A DNA stretch of 64,000 bases from Iris pallida (GCA_029216955.1 JANAVB010010791.1:10715586-10779585), one strand, 5' to 3'. Counted from the first letter of the stretch, positions 1-12,118 are shown. Translations and numbers: made by a program. The notes: generated from the letters alone by a model not told the origin.

Positions 1-2778
1 AAGGCTACGTACAGCTGTTTCTGGCACTGCGGGCACCGGATGTCATCCAAGGCAGTGTTGACGTCCTACTTGATGATATGGCTCCGGGATTGCATATTTG
101 CAGGTGGATCCGGTGCCGTCGAGAGGGTACATCGGAATCTCATTTTGCCTGCAGTGAAGTTGGCCTGCGGATGACCTTTAGCTCTCCTTCCCGCGATGGT
201 GTGCAACCTGTTACGCGGTTTGAGGTCTTTTGTCGATGATGTGATCCATGAGAGAGGTAACAATGATAACTTTCCCCGGGCCGAGCTGCCTTTCCATTAT
301 CTTATGGGGTGGCTGATTCTGCATCATCCGAACGTGATGAGTCCCGGTCCGGAGGAGGACCATGTCGAAGGGGATGCCTTCATTCGCCGCTTCTATAAGA
401 GGAAGTGGTCTTACACTGGCGTCCCCGTTTGCAGGAGAGTCTTGTCCTACCTTCAGGGGTGGGAGATTGTCAAGGTTGGCCCGATCTTCAAAGATTTCGA
501 GGCCGACCAAGATTTAGTTGACTCTGGCGAAGATGCGGTCACTCTGCCGAAATGGAGTTTTCGTTGGTTGCAGAGTATCTGGCCTTCTCACCTGGTCTAC
601 CGCAACCAGAATAGGTGTTATCTGGAAGCTTATCTGCCAAGCCGATTTGCTCGTCAGTTTGGCTATACCCAGTTAATGTTGCGGAATTCCAGTAGTAGTT
701 TAGGCTTCATCGGGAGTTTGCTGGATGGAGCCCGGGGCTGGCAATATTATAACGCTGGATGCACTAGCGTTAAGTTCACCACGCCAGTTCGCAATCCTCG
801 GCCGCCGATCCTATATCCGGCCGCCAAGCTGTATTGCACTATGACTGCTATATCTCCTGGTTATGACAGGAAGACTAGTTTCATTATTGGAACCCAGCTG
901 GAGGCGACAGCGAATATGTTGATGGCAGCCCGATCATATCGTCCACCAGAGTTGGCGGGGTATCGGGCTGCTGCTGCAGTACCAGTGGGAGACCCGTCTG
1001 TCGGAAAAAGGCGTGCTGACACAGAAGCTGGTTCTTCTGTACCGAAAAGGTCGAGAAAGGCGCCGACCCCGAAGGTTACGGAAGTGCCACTTATAATGCC
1101 AGCAGGATCAATCCCTGCTGAGGTAAGGAATATTTCGTAATTCCAATTCTTTTCGTCATTGTGGCGACTTATGCTCTTCTTCTTGTAGGGATTGAAGAAG
1201 AAGTCCCGTGTTTCAAAATAGGGCGCTAGTAAACCGAAGGAGGTGGCAGGCTCTTCTGATGAGCGCATTCCACCGATGCTAATGTCTCCCGTGGAGGAAG
1301 GTCCCGAAGATGTTCCTGCGGAGGTTTTAATATCTCCTGACTTCGAGGTCGCAACAACTTCTGGAAGAGCACCATCTGCCGTGGAGGCCTTGGATGCTGA
1401 GAGTCCTGCGGACTCGAGGCATCCTGATGATGAAGTGGACTGGAGTTCGTCGCCTTCCGATGACGTTCCTCCGGTCTTGCAAGAATCTGCTGCGGGGACA
1501 GCAGATATGGTTGAGACAGAGGAGAGGGTTGAATCCCCTCTTTATCATGATGAGGAGAGGTCGGCTGCATTATTGCCGAGTCCTACCCCGGCTTCAACCG
1601 TGGAAGTTGAGGCGGCTACCACTCAGGAGGTAGCGACAGATTCTGTCCCTGTTGAGGGACTCGATGATGAGATCCGTCTGCCAGTCAAGACTGATGCGAC
1701 GGGTCAAGAGACAAGTGATAATCTTCCTATTCTGCCAAGGGAGGTACCAACTGTTGATAGGACGTTGGGGGTAGAAGAGGTGGCTGTTGACGTCGGAGGT
1801 TCCTCCGGGCTTGAGAAGGGTAAGGGTGTAGAACCCTCTGTAGCTCCTTCTACTTGGGGGACCATCTCGACGCCTGTGCCGGCTCCTTCTGTTGCTTCGG
1901 CTCCTCGGGCTAGAAGTCCAGCCCCTGTTGATGAAGAGCCCATTGATGCCGAGGTTCAAGCCTCGCTGATTGAGGTTGGCAGATCTTCTTTCGGTCCGTA
2001 AACTGTAGTAGCTCCTCCAACTCCCGCGATGACGCCGCAGGTCCTGGCGGATGCAGATGAGTATATAAAATTCCTCGTCGAGGGGGTATACAAAATACTG
2101 CAGAAGGGTGTATCTGCTGTGATGGATGCCAACAGGAGTTTTACGACGGCAAAAGCTTTGGCAATGCCCTGCATCGAGCTGATTCGTATTCACCAAGGCC
2201 ACGACCACATGGCCGAAATTCTGGAGGCTTCAGTGATTGAGCTGTATGAGCGGCTCGCGGAACTTCAACGCATCCAGCGAAACGACCTCTCTGTCCTGAT
2301 AGATGCGGAGAAGGGGAAGCTGATTGCGGAGATCGAGTCTTCATACCAGGCCACCGTGGGCTTTTGGGAGCGCGAGGTGGCTGAGACTGAGGCTGCGGTA
2401 GAGCAGTTGTCTCAGTCCATGAAGACGACGGTAGAAACTCGAGCTGCATTGGAAGCTAATATCGCGGATATCGACACCCAGATGCGCCGCCTTAAAGACC
2501 AACGGGCCCGACTCCAGTTAGAGGTCGAGCGTGTCCGGGCTGAACATGCAGCATTCAAGAAGGATGAAGCGACTTTCACTCAGCGGACTCTTACCTTGGC
2601 GCAGCAACGACAACAGCTTGATGAGAAGCATGCAAGTGATACTTCCGCTGGGGCCGTTGAATTGATGCGCCAAGAAGCAGAGCGACGAGTCCTGGCGACG
2701 GTGGAGGCCCGCGCAGTCGACTTAAAGCTTAGAGTCAGGGAGCTCTCAGCCCATCCTGGGGAGATTCAGGGACCATAG
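1..2778 (+). pseudogene. Antisense plant-mobile-domain plus coiled-coil ORF of the Tat element (5' end off window)
   Basis: One reading frame runs from the window edge to a TAG at 2776-2778, broken by a TGA at 172, a TAG at 1219 and a TAA at 1999. A GT-AG intron of 66 bp (1123-1188, donor GTAAGG, pyrimidine-rich acceptor) would remove another stop at 1138 and keep the frame. The first part (to about 1000) resembles the plant mobile domain (aminotransferase-like family), with many Trp and aromatic residues (FHYLMGWLILHHP, PKWSFRWLQSIWPSHLVY). A basic stretch follows (KRRADTEAG, PKRSRKA), then an acidic Ser/Pro/Glu-rich linker (about 1240-2000), then a heptad-like coiled coil (about 2220-2750). 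It lies downstream of pol on the opposite strand, where some Tat-lineage elements are known to carry extra antisense ORFs. Function is unknown. The domain call is by eye; a host-gene origin is inferred. Confidence 0.72.
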
Positions 2779-2857
2779 CTTTTCCCTTTTTCTTTTGTGT
2801 TCTTTTGCAACCCTTACTGGGGGATGATGTAGCTTCTTGTACTCCTTTTTTCAGAGG

Positions 2858-2863
2858 AATAAA
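2858..2863 (+). promoter_or_regulatory. Polyadenylation signal after the antisense ORF
   Basis: AATAAA lies 80 bp past the antisense stop codon, after a T-rich stretch. Position and strand fit a 3' end for an independent antisense transcript. This is inference from position only. Confidence 0.4.
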
Positions 2864-2996
2864 GAAGTCTACAACCTTTTTTATGATGTGTTCATCTTTT
2901 GTTGTCATGAACTTGATGATTTGTGTGGACCTATTATCTTTTGCGCACCTTAGTTTTCAGGTACAGATAATAAGTTTGAAGGAACCATTATGTTTG

Positions 2997-3290
2997 CTCA
3001 GAGGTAATGTGGACATGGCAATCATTGGGTTCGAAATGATAGAATCTCCCTACTCAGAGGTATTATGGACGTGGTAGGAATGATCTTGGGGGATACGCTG
3101 AACAACTCAGAGGTTATATGGACGTGGAAGTTCTGCGATCAATGTACAATAACGCAGGGGTTGTTTGTACAAGATGTTTACTCAGAGGTAATGTGGACGT
3201 GGTAAACATGAAGGGTAGCGTAGGCTTACGAAGTGTAAGATTCTGCTTTGTAGGGTGTAGAGAGACAACTCAGAGGTAATATGGACGTGG
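2997..3290. repeat. Five interspersed copies of a 22-bp motif
   Basis: The motif starts CTCAGAGGT and ends TGGACGTGG (or TGGACATGG). Copies lie at 2997-3018, 3053-3074, 3106-3127, 3181-3202 and 3269-3290. Spacers of 34, 31, 53 and 66 bp do not resemble one another. The array fills the gap between the antisense ORF and the end of integrase, with no coding capacity of its own. Confidence 0.85.
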
Positions 3291-3388
3291 TTATCTTTCT
3301 AATGGAAGATGCCACGGAACAGCTGGGTTCCGGAGGCGTATGAGTTTGTAGAAAGAGGTTGTTTGGGGAAGTACATGTCTGGTGGATG

Positions 3389-4620
3389 TCAAGAATAGTA
3401 CTTCTTTAGGAACTTGCCATTGATGGGCATCATGAACAAGTCCCCATTTGGTTTGGCGAGGCGGTAAGCACCGTTTGAGTATACCGTCTCTATGATGAAA
3501 GGTCCTTTCCACTTGGGCTCGAACTTTCCTAGTGTCTTGTGGGTCAACACCATTGGTCTTCTGACTGCTAAAACCAGGTCGCCAACTTGGAAAGTCCTCT
3601 ATTTGATCTTCTTGTTGAAAGCTTGTGATATACGGGCTTGGTAGAGCTCGATGCGTTGTTGAGCTAGGAGACGCTTTTCGTCAAGTGCCTCCAGTTCCCG
3701 CAGACGACGACGTTGATTTTCCTCTTCTGTGAGTTTGTTTGTGATTGCTACGCGGAGCGAAGGTATCTGTATCTCGAGAGGCAGTACTGCTTCGCTCCCG
3801 TAGACCAGGGAGAATGGAGTGTTGCCTGTTGGGGTCCGTACCGTTGTGCGGTAGGCCCAAAGGCATTCGCCAAGCTTTTCGTCCCAGTCGCATTTGTTGG
3901 ATGACACGACCTTTTTGAGCAGCCTAACGATAGTTTTGTTGAATGCCTCAGCCAATCCGTTTGCTGTCGGATTGTAGGCGGTTGAGGCCACGTTCTGAAT
4001 GCGATTCTTGTCACAGAACCTGCTAAAAATGTGGCTGATAAACTGAGGACCATTGTCATGGATGATCCGCCGGGGTACTCCGAAACGGTAAATGACATGG
4101 TGTTTGATAAAGCTGACCACCCTGGAGCTTTTTACTTCTGCTAGTGGAACTGCTTCCGCCCATTTGGAGAAGTAGTCGGTGATGGCCAGGATGAAACGGT
4201 GTCCTCTCGATGAAGGAGGGGTAATTGGCCCTACAATGTCCATGCCCCAGGCTTCGAAGGGCCAGGAGGCGACTGTAGGATGTAGCGGCTCCGATGGTGT
4301 ATGTATGAAGTCTGTATGAAGTTGGCACGCGTAGCACTTCTTAGCATATTCGACAGCGTCGGCAGCCATGATTGGCCAGTAATAGCCCATACGTCGCAGT
4401 CGATCTTGCAACTTAGGACCGGGTTAATGAGCTCCACAAGTTCCGTCATGAGCTTCTTGAAGAGCTTCTGCTGCTTTTTCGTTGGACAGGCATCGAAGGA
4501 GGAGCCCATCGAAGGAGCGTTAGTACAGCGTTTTGGTAGCTGTATCGTAGTAGAATCGAAGAGAGCGTCTCCTGACTGAGACGGCTTCCTTCGGGTCCTC
4601 TGGAAGGATTCCGTAGACAG
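3389..4620 (-). pseudogene. Integrase region of Tat gag-pol
   Basis: Integrase catalyses insertion of the element cDNA into host DNA. The His/Cys zinc-binding part is visible (EAHDGTCGAH, later KKCYACQ) and carries a TAA at 4424. The catalytic core follows: MDIVGP, IIHDNGPQF and GLAEAFNKT supply the expected D, D and E. The C-terminal part (GDLVLAVRRP, KFEPKWKGPF) runs to a TGA at 3389, past an in-frame TAG at 3599; a TAA at 4520 precedes the zinc-binding part. There is no frameshift: every segment is in the same minus frame as gag. No chromodomain is seen, as expected for Tat rather than chromoviruses. Confidence 0.88.
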
Positions 4621-4779
4621 CGAAGTCGATGAACGGGAACCTCCAGTCTCGGACATTAACCCCAGTGTTCGTCGGCATGGCGTGGGCCACTTGCAAGCAC
4701 AGGTTGTTTCTGGGACAAATCAGGTCTCGGCCAGTCACCGTGACATAGTATTGAGTCCCAAGGGGCGCTGCCAATGAGG

Positions 4780-5170
4780 CTGCGAGGCCAGCCAGAGCAT
4801 CGGCCTCCAAGTTTTGTAAACGGGGGACATGTTCGATGAAGAACCCGGTGAAGGATGAAATGATGTTCAACGCGACTTCATGATAAGGGATTAAATCTTC
4901 ATGGCGAACCTCGTATTGTCCCCGAACCTAGTTTACGACGAGTTTTGAGTCGCCGTAGGCTTCCAGATAGTCGACCCCCAGCTGTTGTGCGAGCTGGAGT
5001 CCCATGACGAGTGCGTTGTACTCGGCAACGTTGTTGGAGCACGGCTTCGAAAGAGAGTACGCACGCTGGATGACCAGCTGATCGGGGGAGACTAAGACCA
5101 CCCCCACTCCTGCAATAATTTGGCCTTTGGGGCCTGTTCTCGAAGCGCCGTCGAAGAACATCCACCAAAC
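4780..5170 (-). pseudogene. Second, archaeal-like RNase H domain of the Tat element
   Basis: This domain follows the original RT-linked RNase H and is complete in key residues: FFDGASR (5144-5158), the glutamate in NNVAEYNALVMGL, and the aspartate in YGDSKLVVN, ending with LEADALAGLA. Retrotransposons of the Tat group are known to have gained a second RNase H that is thought to replace the weakened first one. A TAG at 4928 interrupts it between SKLVVN and VRGQYEVR, so this copy is unlikely to make active enzyme without readthrough. Confidence 0.85.
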
Positions 5171-5269
5171 GGAGCTTCCTTCGGTGACGTTGGATTCTTG
5201 GACCTCATCCGGGATATCTTCATAGAGTTTTGAGGATTCTGGGATGGGGTGTGCAGCTAAAAAGTCAGC

Positions 5270-6748
5270 CAGAGCTTGACCCTTAACAGCTTTTTGCGGC
5301 ACAAACACCATGTTGTACGGTGTTAGCAAGATCGCCCATGTAGCCAGCCGGGAGTTCAATGATCCTGGCTTCGTCATGAGGACTCTGAGCGGATTGACTC
5401 GGGAAATGACATGAATTGTCTGACCCGAGACATAATGACGAGTCTTCTGGATGGCAAACACCAAAGCCAAGCACTCCTTTTCGACGGGATTGTACCGGTG
5501 TTCGGCCCCGATGAGTGTTCGACTGAGGTAGTAGATTGCTTGCTCGAAGCCTGTATCGCTGTTTTAAGCCAGCAGAGCGCCAAGAGAATGATCCATGGCA
5601 CGGACGTAGAGGAGAAATGTTTTGCCGGCGACTGGCGCTACCAGGACTGGTGGGCTTGTTAAGTAAGCCCTGATGTCGTCGAAAGCCTTTTGGCACTCCT
5701 CTGTCCAGACGTAAGGGACTCCCTTCTTCATGAGCTGAGTAAAGGGTTGACATCTACCGGAGAGGTTTGTTATGAACCTCCGGATATATGCCAGACGTCC
5801 CTGTAGGCCCCGAAGTTCTCGAAGGTTCTTCGGAGGGTCCATGTTGAGGATGGCTTTGGTCTTGTCAGGATTAACATGAATGCCTTTCGCTGTGATGACA
5901 AAGCCCAAGAATTTGCTAGTAGAAACCCCCAGAAAGGATTTAGCGGGGTTCATTTTAAGTTGTTGTGCCCGCATGAGATCGAAGACCGTCTTCAGGTCCT
6001 GTAGGTGATCTCCTTTGAGGCGGCTCTTGACTGTAATGTCGTCAACATAGCATTCGACTGTCTTGCGGAGATGTTGACGGAAGATGGTGCTCATAGCTCG
6101 CTGGTATGTCGCACCGGCGTTCTTCAAGCCGAAGGGCATTACTGTGTAGCAGAAAACACCCTTTGGAGTCCTGAATGACGTGTGTTTTGCGTCATCGGGG
6201 AACATCTTGATTTGATTGTAGCCTGAATACCCGTCCATGAAGGACATGCGCTCAAAGCCACATGTGTTGTCGATCATCACATCAGTGATTGGAAGCGGGA
6301 ATTCGTCCTTCGGGCAAGCAGTGTTGAGATCCCTGAAGTCGATACAGACTCGTATCTTCTCGTTCTTCTTGGTGACAGGAACGACGTTGGCTACCCAATT
6401 CGGGTGTTGTTCCTCACGAATGAAGCCGCTGGTCAAGAGTTTGTCTACCTCCTGATCGATGGCATTCATGATGTCCGGACGGAAGCGTCGCTGCTGTTGT
6501 TTGATAGGTTTGGCATCAGGTAAGATGTTCAACCTATGCATTGCGATCTGTGGATCGAGTCCCGGCATGTCTTCATAGCTCCAGGCGAAGACATCGATAT
6601 ACTCTTTAGCCAGTTGGATTAAAGATTCTCGATCTTCTCCTTCCAGGCTTTTACTGATGAAGATGGGTTTGGAAGAAGACCCCTCCCCGAGGTCGATCTG
6701 CTCGACTTCGTCTTCGGTGGGAGGTTCACGAAGCTCAAAACGAGATTC
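5270..6748 (-). pseudogene. Reverse transcriptase and degenerate first RNase H of the Tat element
   Basis: RT copies the element RNA into DNA. Motifs in order: KKNEKIRVCIDFRDLN, FPLPITDVMID, SFMDGYSGYNQI, MPFGLKNAGATYQ, and the catalytic YVDD at 6038-6049, then LGFVITAKGIHVNP of the thumb and connection. The following RNase H is degenerate: the usual first aspartate position reads LYVRAMDHSLGALL, and a TAA at 5564 sits inside it. The RT core between the stops at 6749 and 5564 is intact. Confidence 0.9.
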
Positions 6749-9013
6749 CTATTGTTCCCCTAGGCGTTGGGCCCAGGGTTCTTCTTCGAAGGGTTCTGGC
6801 GCTTGGTCTTCGCCTTCACCTTTTTGAGGTTGTGCTGACGTCATGTTAGCTGACAGCACTTTCCTGAAGACTGATCCGATACTGGTATCGGAATCCCAAG
6901 TCGAAGCTTCGGACGAGTGGGAATGTTCTATGTCTTCTGCATCTGAACTCTCTGGGGTTGATGGTGGCGTGACATAGCCTAACCCTCGTCCAGTCCGATT
7001 ATAATAGTTCTGTGGCTTTCCATTGGGCATCGAAAGCCGGACAGGGAGATGCCGACCCTTGCCGTAGTTTAAGCCTTTGTTGCTTTTCAGGTCGTAGCCC
7101 ATCTTTTGGATGATGTGCTTTGCCATATCCGTGTACCGATAGACTTGTACTCTGCCGGTATCAGGTTCGGGCTCGATTGACGGGAGGTCCCGATGACGCT
7201 CGACTTTGCCCGAGATGATGGTGCCTTGGTCTCGGCTCCGTGGAGGGACTATGAAGACTCCTTGAGACGGGACTACTCGATTATGGTAGACGGTCGTTAT
7301 TTGTGTTTGCAACGACCGTAGAGCGTTGTCTAATGTATACATGGCATTCCAGTGTGGAAGACAAGAATAATTAAAAGATACTCTATTATTGATAAAATAC
7401 GAGATCTTATCCTGTGGGATTACATTGTCAAAGGAGGGTGCCTCTACGTCAGCCGAGATATAATCACTAAGCTCCTCGTCTGTAAGAACTGGGGGCAGAC
7501 TAGGAGAGTCCAACACAGCTTTGGGGTCTGAGAGGGTTATATGAGCCTTCTCTGACACCTTGGATGACTGCGGCGGCTTGCTCTTGAGACGCACCTTGAG
7601 AGGCGTCTCGGCTGCGCCTCCGGTGAGTGGTGCCTTTCCTTGTAATTTTGCCACCAGGGGAGCCGATGTTTGAGGTGGCTTTCCCTTGAGGCGTATCTTC
7701 AGGGGTGCTTCGCGAGCCGACGCTTTCCCTGATAGCTTGATGCTCATTGGAGACGCCTTCTGGGGTGGTTTCCCCTTCAGTCGGATTTTCAAGGGGGCGT
7801 CGGAAGTCGTCTCAGGCTCCATGTCCGGCTTTGTTGCCGTCTCTGCCTCATCATCAGCGTCGTTGGCTTCCTCCTCGTCAATGGGCTTGTACAAGTCGGA
7901 ATCGGTGAAGTAGGCTTCAATCCCTTTGAAAGGATCAATGTCTGCAAACTCCGTCCGGATGACACCATTGGTGGATACATACTTCATGCACTGGTGGAGC
8001 GTGGAGGGCACCACCATGTACTCATACAGCCACGGTCGACCGAGCAGGATGTTGTAGTTGACCTCGGCATCTACCACATAACAAGTCACCTCAGTTTTGA
8101 GGCTGCCAATGTGACACTTCAGTCGAATCTTGCCCAATGGCTCGCTCTTGCTAGCATTGAAGCCACTGATGGTTGTATTGGAGGGCGCCAGCCGGTACAT
8201 CGGGATCCCCAGCTTAGATAGCAGCGCCTTCGGGATGATGCTTAGGGAAGACCCAGGATCGATCTGAATCCGGCTCACCTTGACCGAGCCAATGTACCCT
8301 GTATAATACAGCGGTCGGTTATGTCGGTGATGCTTGAGCAGCATGTCTTATTGGGTGAAGGTTATGTTTGGGATAACTTCATCCGCACAATGACAGTGCG
8401 CACAAGTAGTTGGGATGTCTTCAGGCTGCTTGACCTGACTGAGAAAGGATTCAGCGTCCTTCAGAGCTTCGCAGAGAGCTTCTCGGGAATCTTTAGAAAG
8501 ACGCAGGAGCTCGAACAAAGACAGGCGCGCAGGTGTACTGGCTAATTGTGCCAGAATGTCGAAGTTGTGAGGCTTGGACAGCCCCGAAGCATTCTCCTTC
8601 CATAGAGGTCTGTCAAAACGGGCCTCCACCTGCTTCTGTTTATTGGCTGCTGAGGGCTTAGATGGACCCTCCTCAGGGATGGTGCTAGGAAGCACCACCT
8701 CGACGGCGGCTTCGCCGGATTGGGAGTTCTGTTGTGCACGTGTTTGCACTGGAAGTGCCTCTTCTGTTGAAGAAGAGACTGTACGGCAAGACTTGATCTT
8801 CCTGCCTTTTGATTTGGAGGTAGGGCGTACCTTCGATTGAGTCATCTCGAAGACGAGGTCGGGGTGAACCCAGAGGACCTCTCTTCGAGATGTGGTGAGC
8901 GGGGTGAGTCCACTCACATTGTCACGAGTAGGTGGTAAGTTTACCACCTCCATTGTCGCCTTAGGGATGGGGACGACGCCATCTTGTGTGGTAGTTGGCG
9001 GCAAGGTGCCGAA
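6749..9013 (-). pseudogene. Protease and linker region of Tat gag-pol
   Basis: The aspartic protease lies about 7960-8310, with active-site D-P-G-S (aspartate codon at 8258-8260) and the downstream ILLGRPW signature. It would cut the polyprotein. Upstream, 8348-9013 is a Ser/Pro-rich linker in the same frame. Downstream is a repeated lysine-rich tract (units like PLKIRLKGKPPQ, seen four or more times, about 7540-7800) and a glycine-rich segment around residues MGYDLKSNKGLNYGKGR that recalls a G-patch. In-frame stops: TAA at 8348 and TAG at 6749. The G-patch likeness is weak. Confidence 0.75.
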
Positions 9014-12010
9014 CTAAAGCGAAACCACATTGGCCGACACCGTCTTCTCTTCATAGTCGACGGAGATTACATCCGTATTGATCATGCGCTTGATGTAATT
9101 CTTGAGGACGTAGAAGTCCTTGGTCGGGTGTCCGACAAACCGATGGTAGTGACAGTACCTTGGGTTGTCCACTTTCCTAACTTCATCGGGCCGCTTTGGG
9201 TCCGGTAGCTTGATCTTATCACCCTGCTTCAGTATCTCGAAAAGTTGCAGGGTGTCGTCATCATTGAATGAATAAACCTCCTTGGGTCTCGGTGCCAGTG
9301 GAGGCTTCTGAGTAGGCGCAGATGCGCCTTTCGAGGCATTAACAGTCAATGCCTGTTTCCCCTTTGCTTCTCGTCCGGAGCTGTTAGCTGCGGACTTTTT
9401 CCCCTTATCGTCAAAGGCGGGGAAGCTGACACCCAGAAGACGTGCATTGGCCGCCTTCTTTTCTGCAGCTTCAGCTTCGATGATCAGGGAGCTCCAGTCA
9501 GGAGGGGGAGTAGAGTTGAGCCAGAGCTTTACTGCAGGTAACATGTTCATGCTGCAAGCGGAGAGGAGCGCATGTTCTGGCATGCCTGGAGGTAGCCTGA
9601 AGCAAGCCTGTCGGAAGCGTTCGATGAACGCCCGAACCGATTCCTTCTCCTTCTGACGTATTTCTATGAGAGACGCCATCGTCATGTCTTTCCTGCCGTC
9701 ATAGAAGCGGTCGAGGAAGAGGCGCGTCAGGTCGTCGAAGGACGATATAGAATTGTCAGGGAGACTGCAGTACCAGTCATACGCCACCCCTTTCAGGGCC
9801 CCGACAAAGATACTGGTGAGGAGCGCGTCCTCCTTCGGAAGATGCCCTGTCTGTGACTGGAAGTACGTCAGGTACCGTCGCAGAGAGTCCTTCCCGTCGT
9901 ATGGGGTGAGTGTTTGTGGTTTATACTTCGGGGGATAAACCACCTTGTTCCACTCGAGGGGATAAGACTGGGGAATGCCCATTTTCTGGCGTTCCTCTTG
10001 CCTGTTCTTGGACTCGAAGCGCTTCCGCAGGTCTTTGATCATTTCGACCACATCCTCCGTAGAGCTAGGAGTCGGGGAAGGAGGTACCATCTGGATTGGA
10101 GCGTTTGAGGGCACCGAGGTCCGAGGTGCTTCTGTATCTGAGGGTGCCCGTTGGAGGGGCACACTCGACTCCCCATTAGCTCCTGGGTCAGGACCAGTTG
10201 AAGGTGTCCTGATCAAGGCTGACCGTATCTCAAACACTGCTTGGGTCAGTGCTTGCATAGAGGCAGAGAGGGTTTTGAGTCCTCCCTCCAATGAGTCTAT
10301 GCGCTGGACTATGTCCTGTGACGGCGCATCAGACTCGACATCATCCCCAGCCATGTATACTGTCCTGACACGGCCAGGAGTGGATGGATTGGTTGAGGCT
10401 TCGCTTTCGGCCTCACTCTCATGCGGGAGAGTCACTTCTTCTGGTGTTGGGCCACCCCCAGCCACATTCTGGAGTTCATCTCCAATAGGCGCATCTGCAA
10501 GGGTCTGCTTGCCCTCAGCTCCGTCTTGAAGAACCTCTTCATTTCCAGAACTACCCCCGGCAGTGTCCTGGAGGACATCCTCATTTTGAGGGGCTTCAGG
10601 GAGAGTAATCTCGCCTTGATGATGAAGATCCGCCGCAGCTGTGCTTTGGACATCTTCGTCTTCGGAAGGAGGCTTAACAAGGGTCTGGCTACCCCCAGCT
10701 TCCTCCAAGGACTTCTTCCTCGACCGAGTGCCTTCAAATACTCCAGAGGTCGAGACAGCTGTCTTGGTTTTCCTCGGCTGGCTTTTGGATGAAGACGAGG
10801 AATTGGCAGTCGTCTTCCGGATTGATGAAGAGTTGGAGACCACGTTGCATGAAGCAACCTTTGGCTCCTCTTCAGCTGACACCTTCGTCCCAAGGCGACG
10901 TCGGAGAGGTGTCGATGATTGCAGTCGTTGGAAGACCGACTGTCTTGGTGGTGCTGCCGCCTTGCAACAGCAGTTGATGGTGACCACCGCACAAGTATGC
11001 CCCGTAAGAGGCGCATCGTGCTTGTTGGTCGACTCTCCTGACCAGCGCTTGTGAGTGATCACGTTGTGCAGGTCGTTGGAGGAGAGTGGTGCCTTCACAC
11101 CCCCTTCAGACGTATGGCAAGGCCAAACGCCGGGGTGGTCAGGTGAGTGCTGCGCCCCCTGATCTAATACCAAGCAGGCATCACGATCAGTAGTGGGGGA
11201 ACCACAACATTTGAAGTGACTTGAACGAACCTCAAACGCACAACCAGAGGAGGCGCGGGAGTTCAAGACCACCGAGTTTGCCTTACTCGACTTGGTTGTG
11301 CACGCAGTAGATGCGCCCAAGCGAGATGAGGACTTTGAAAGTCGACTCGTTGTTGGTACAGAAGCACCTGAGTCAACCTTGTACAGCTTGCCATCGGCAG
11401 CGCGCGTGATTGTAAGCGCGTGCCTCTGGCTTGCTGCTGGCATAGCACGTTTGTGGCGCATGACCCGTGCCGCCTTGGATTTCTTCGTACCAGCCCGCTG
11501 GGGCGCATAGTACTCAGCATCTAACTTCTTCTCGCCATTACAGCGAGTGAGTCTGTCAAAGACAGAGGCTTTTTATGGCGCATCAGAGGTGATGCGCGGG
11601 GCATTGGCTGCGCCCCTGCTCCGTCGATGCATCTTCCTCGCCTGAGAGGGAGATAGCTGGGGAACGTGGTCGGTCGCACGCTTTCCCAAGAGATGCGCCG
11701 CATCGGCGGGCGCACCTTGGTTGCTGAGAACGTCAGCAGGAAGGGAAGGCTGGATTGCTGCATCCCCTTCAGTGGTGGTGCCCGAGACGTCGACCTTGCG
11801 CACCCAGGCCGTGCGGATCTTCTTCGGCTTTGGCAGCCGCTTCGAAGGACTCGCACTTCCTTCAGAAATGAACTCCTCGTATGCCTGTTGATTGAGGCGC
11901 ACGACCAGCGTCTTGTGGGAGGAGCCCACCTTCACGTCGTCGGCCTGTGACACGACTTTCTCGGAAGAGGAGAAAGAAGTCCCCAGCAAAGTCGCCAGCT
12001 TGTTTGCCAT
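9014..12010 (-). pseudogene. gag: Gag of the Tat element
   Basis: The frame opens with MANKLATLLGTSFSS at 12010, about 110 nt after the LTR edge, which supports this start. A TAA at 11573 interrupts the N-terminal part, after which the frame stays open for over 800 codons to a TAG at 9014. The long N-terminal half is low complexity and acidic. The conserved capsid domain (about 9590-9960) has LTPYDGKDSLRRYLTYF, ALKGVAYDWYCSLPD and RQKEKESVRAFIERFRQAC. A zinc-knuckle-like motif near 9130 (YCHYHRFVGHPTKDFYVLK) has lost a cysteine where the family normally has one. Confidence 0.85.
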
Positions 12011-12100
12011 TAAAATTGTTTGATTGAAAACTTTAATACAAACAGAACAGTGTTACAATATAGGACTTAGATGTAGTCCTAGGAGTACACTTTTGTTTAA

Positions 12101-12118
12101 GTTGGGTCCTTAGTGCCA
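12101..12118 (-). promoter_or_regulatory. Candidate primer binding site of the Tat element
   Basis: Reading the minus strand, the LTR ends in CA at 12120, then one base, then TGGCACTAAGGACCCAAC. A site starting TGG next to the LTR is expected to pair with the CCA end of a tRNA. I could not match it to a particular tRNA. Confidence 0.5.

Noticed and set aside
2997..3290. CRISPR-like repeat-spacer array
   Set aside because: Spacing is irregular, the context is a plant retrotransposon, and there are no cas genes; kept as a motif array only.
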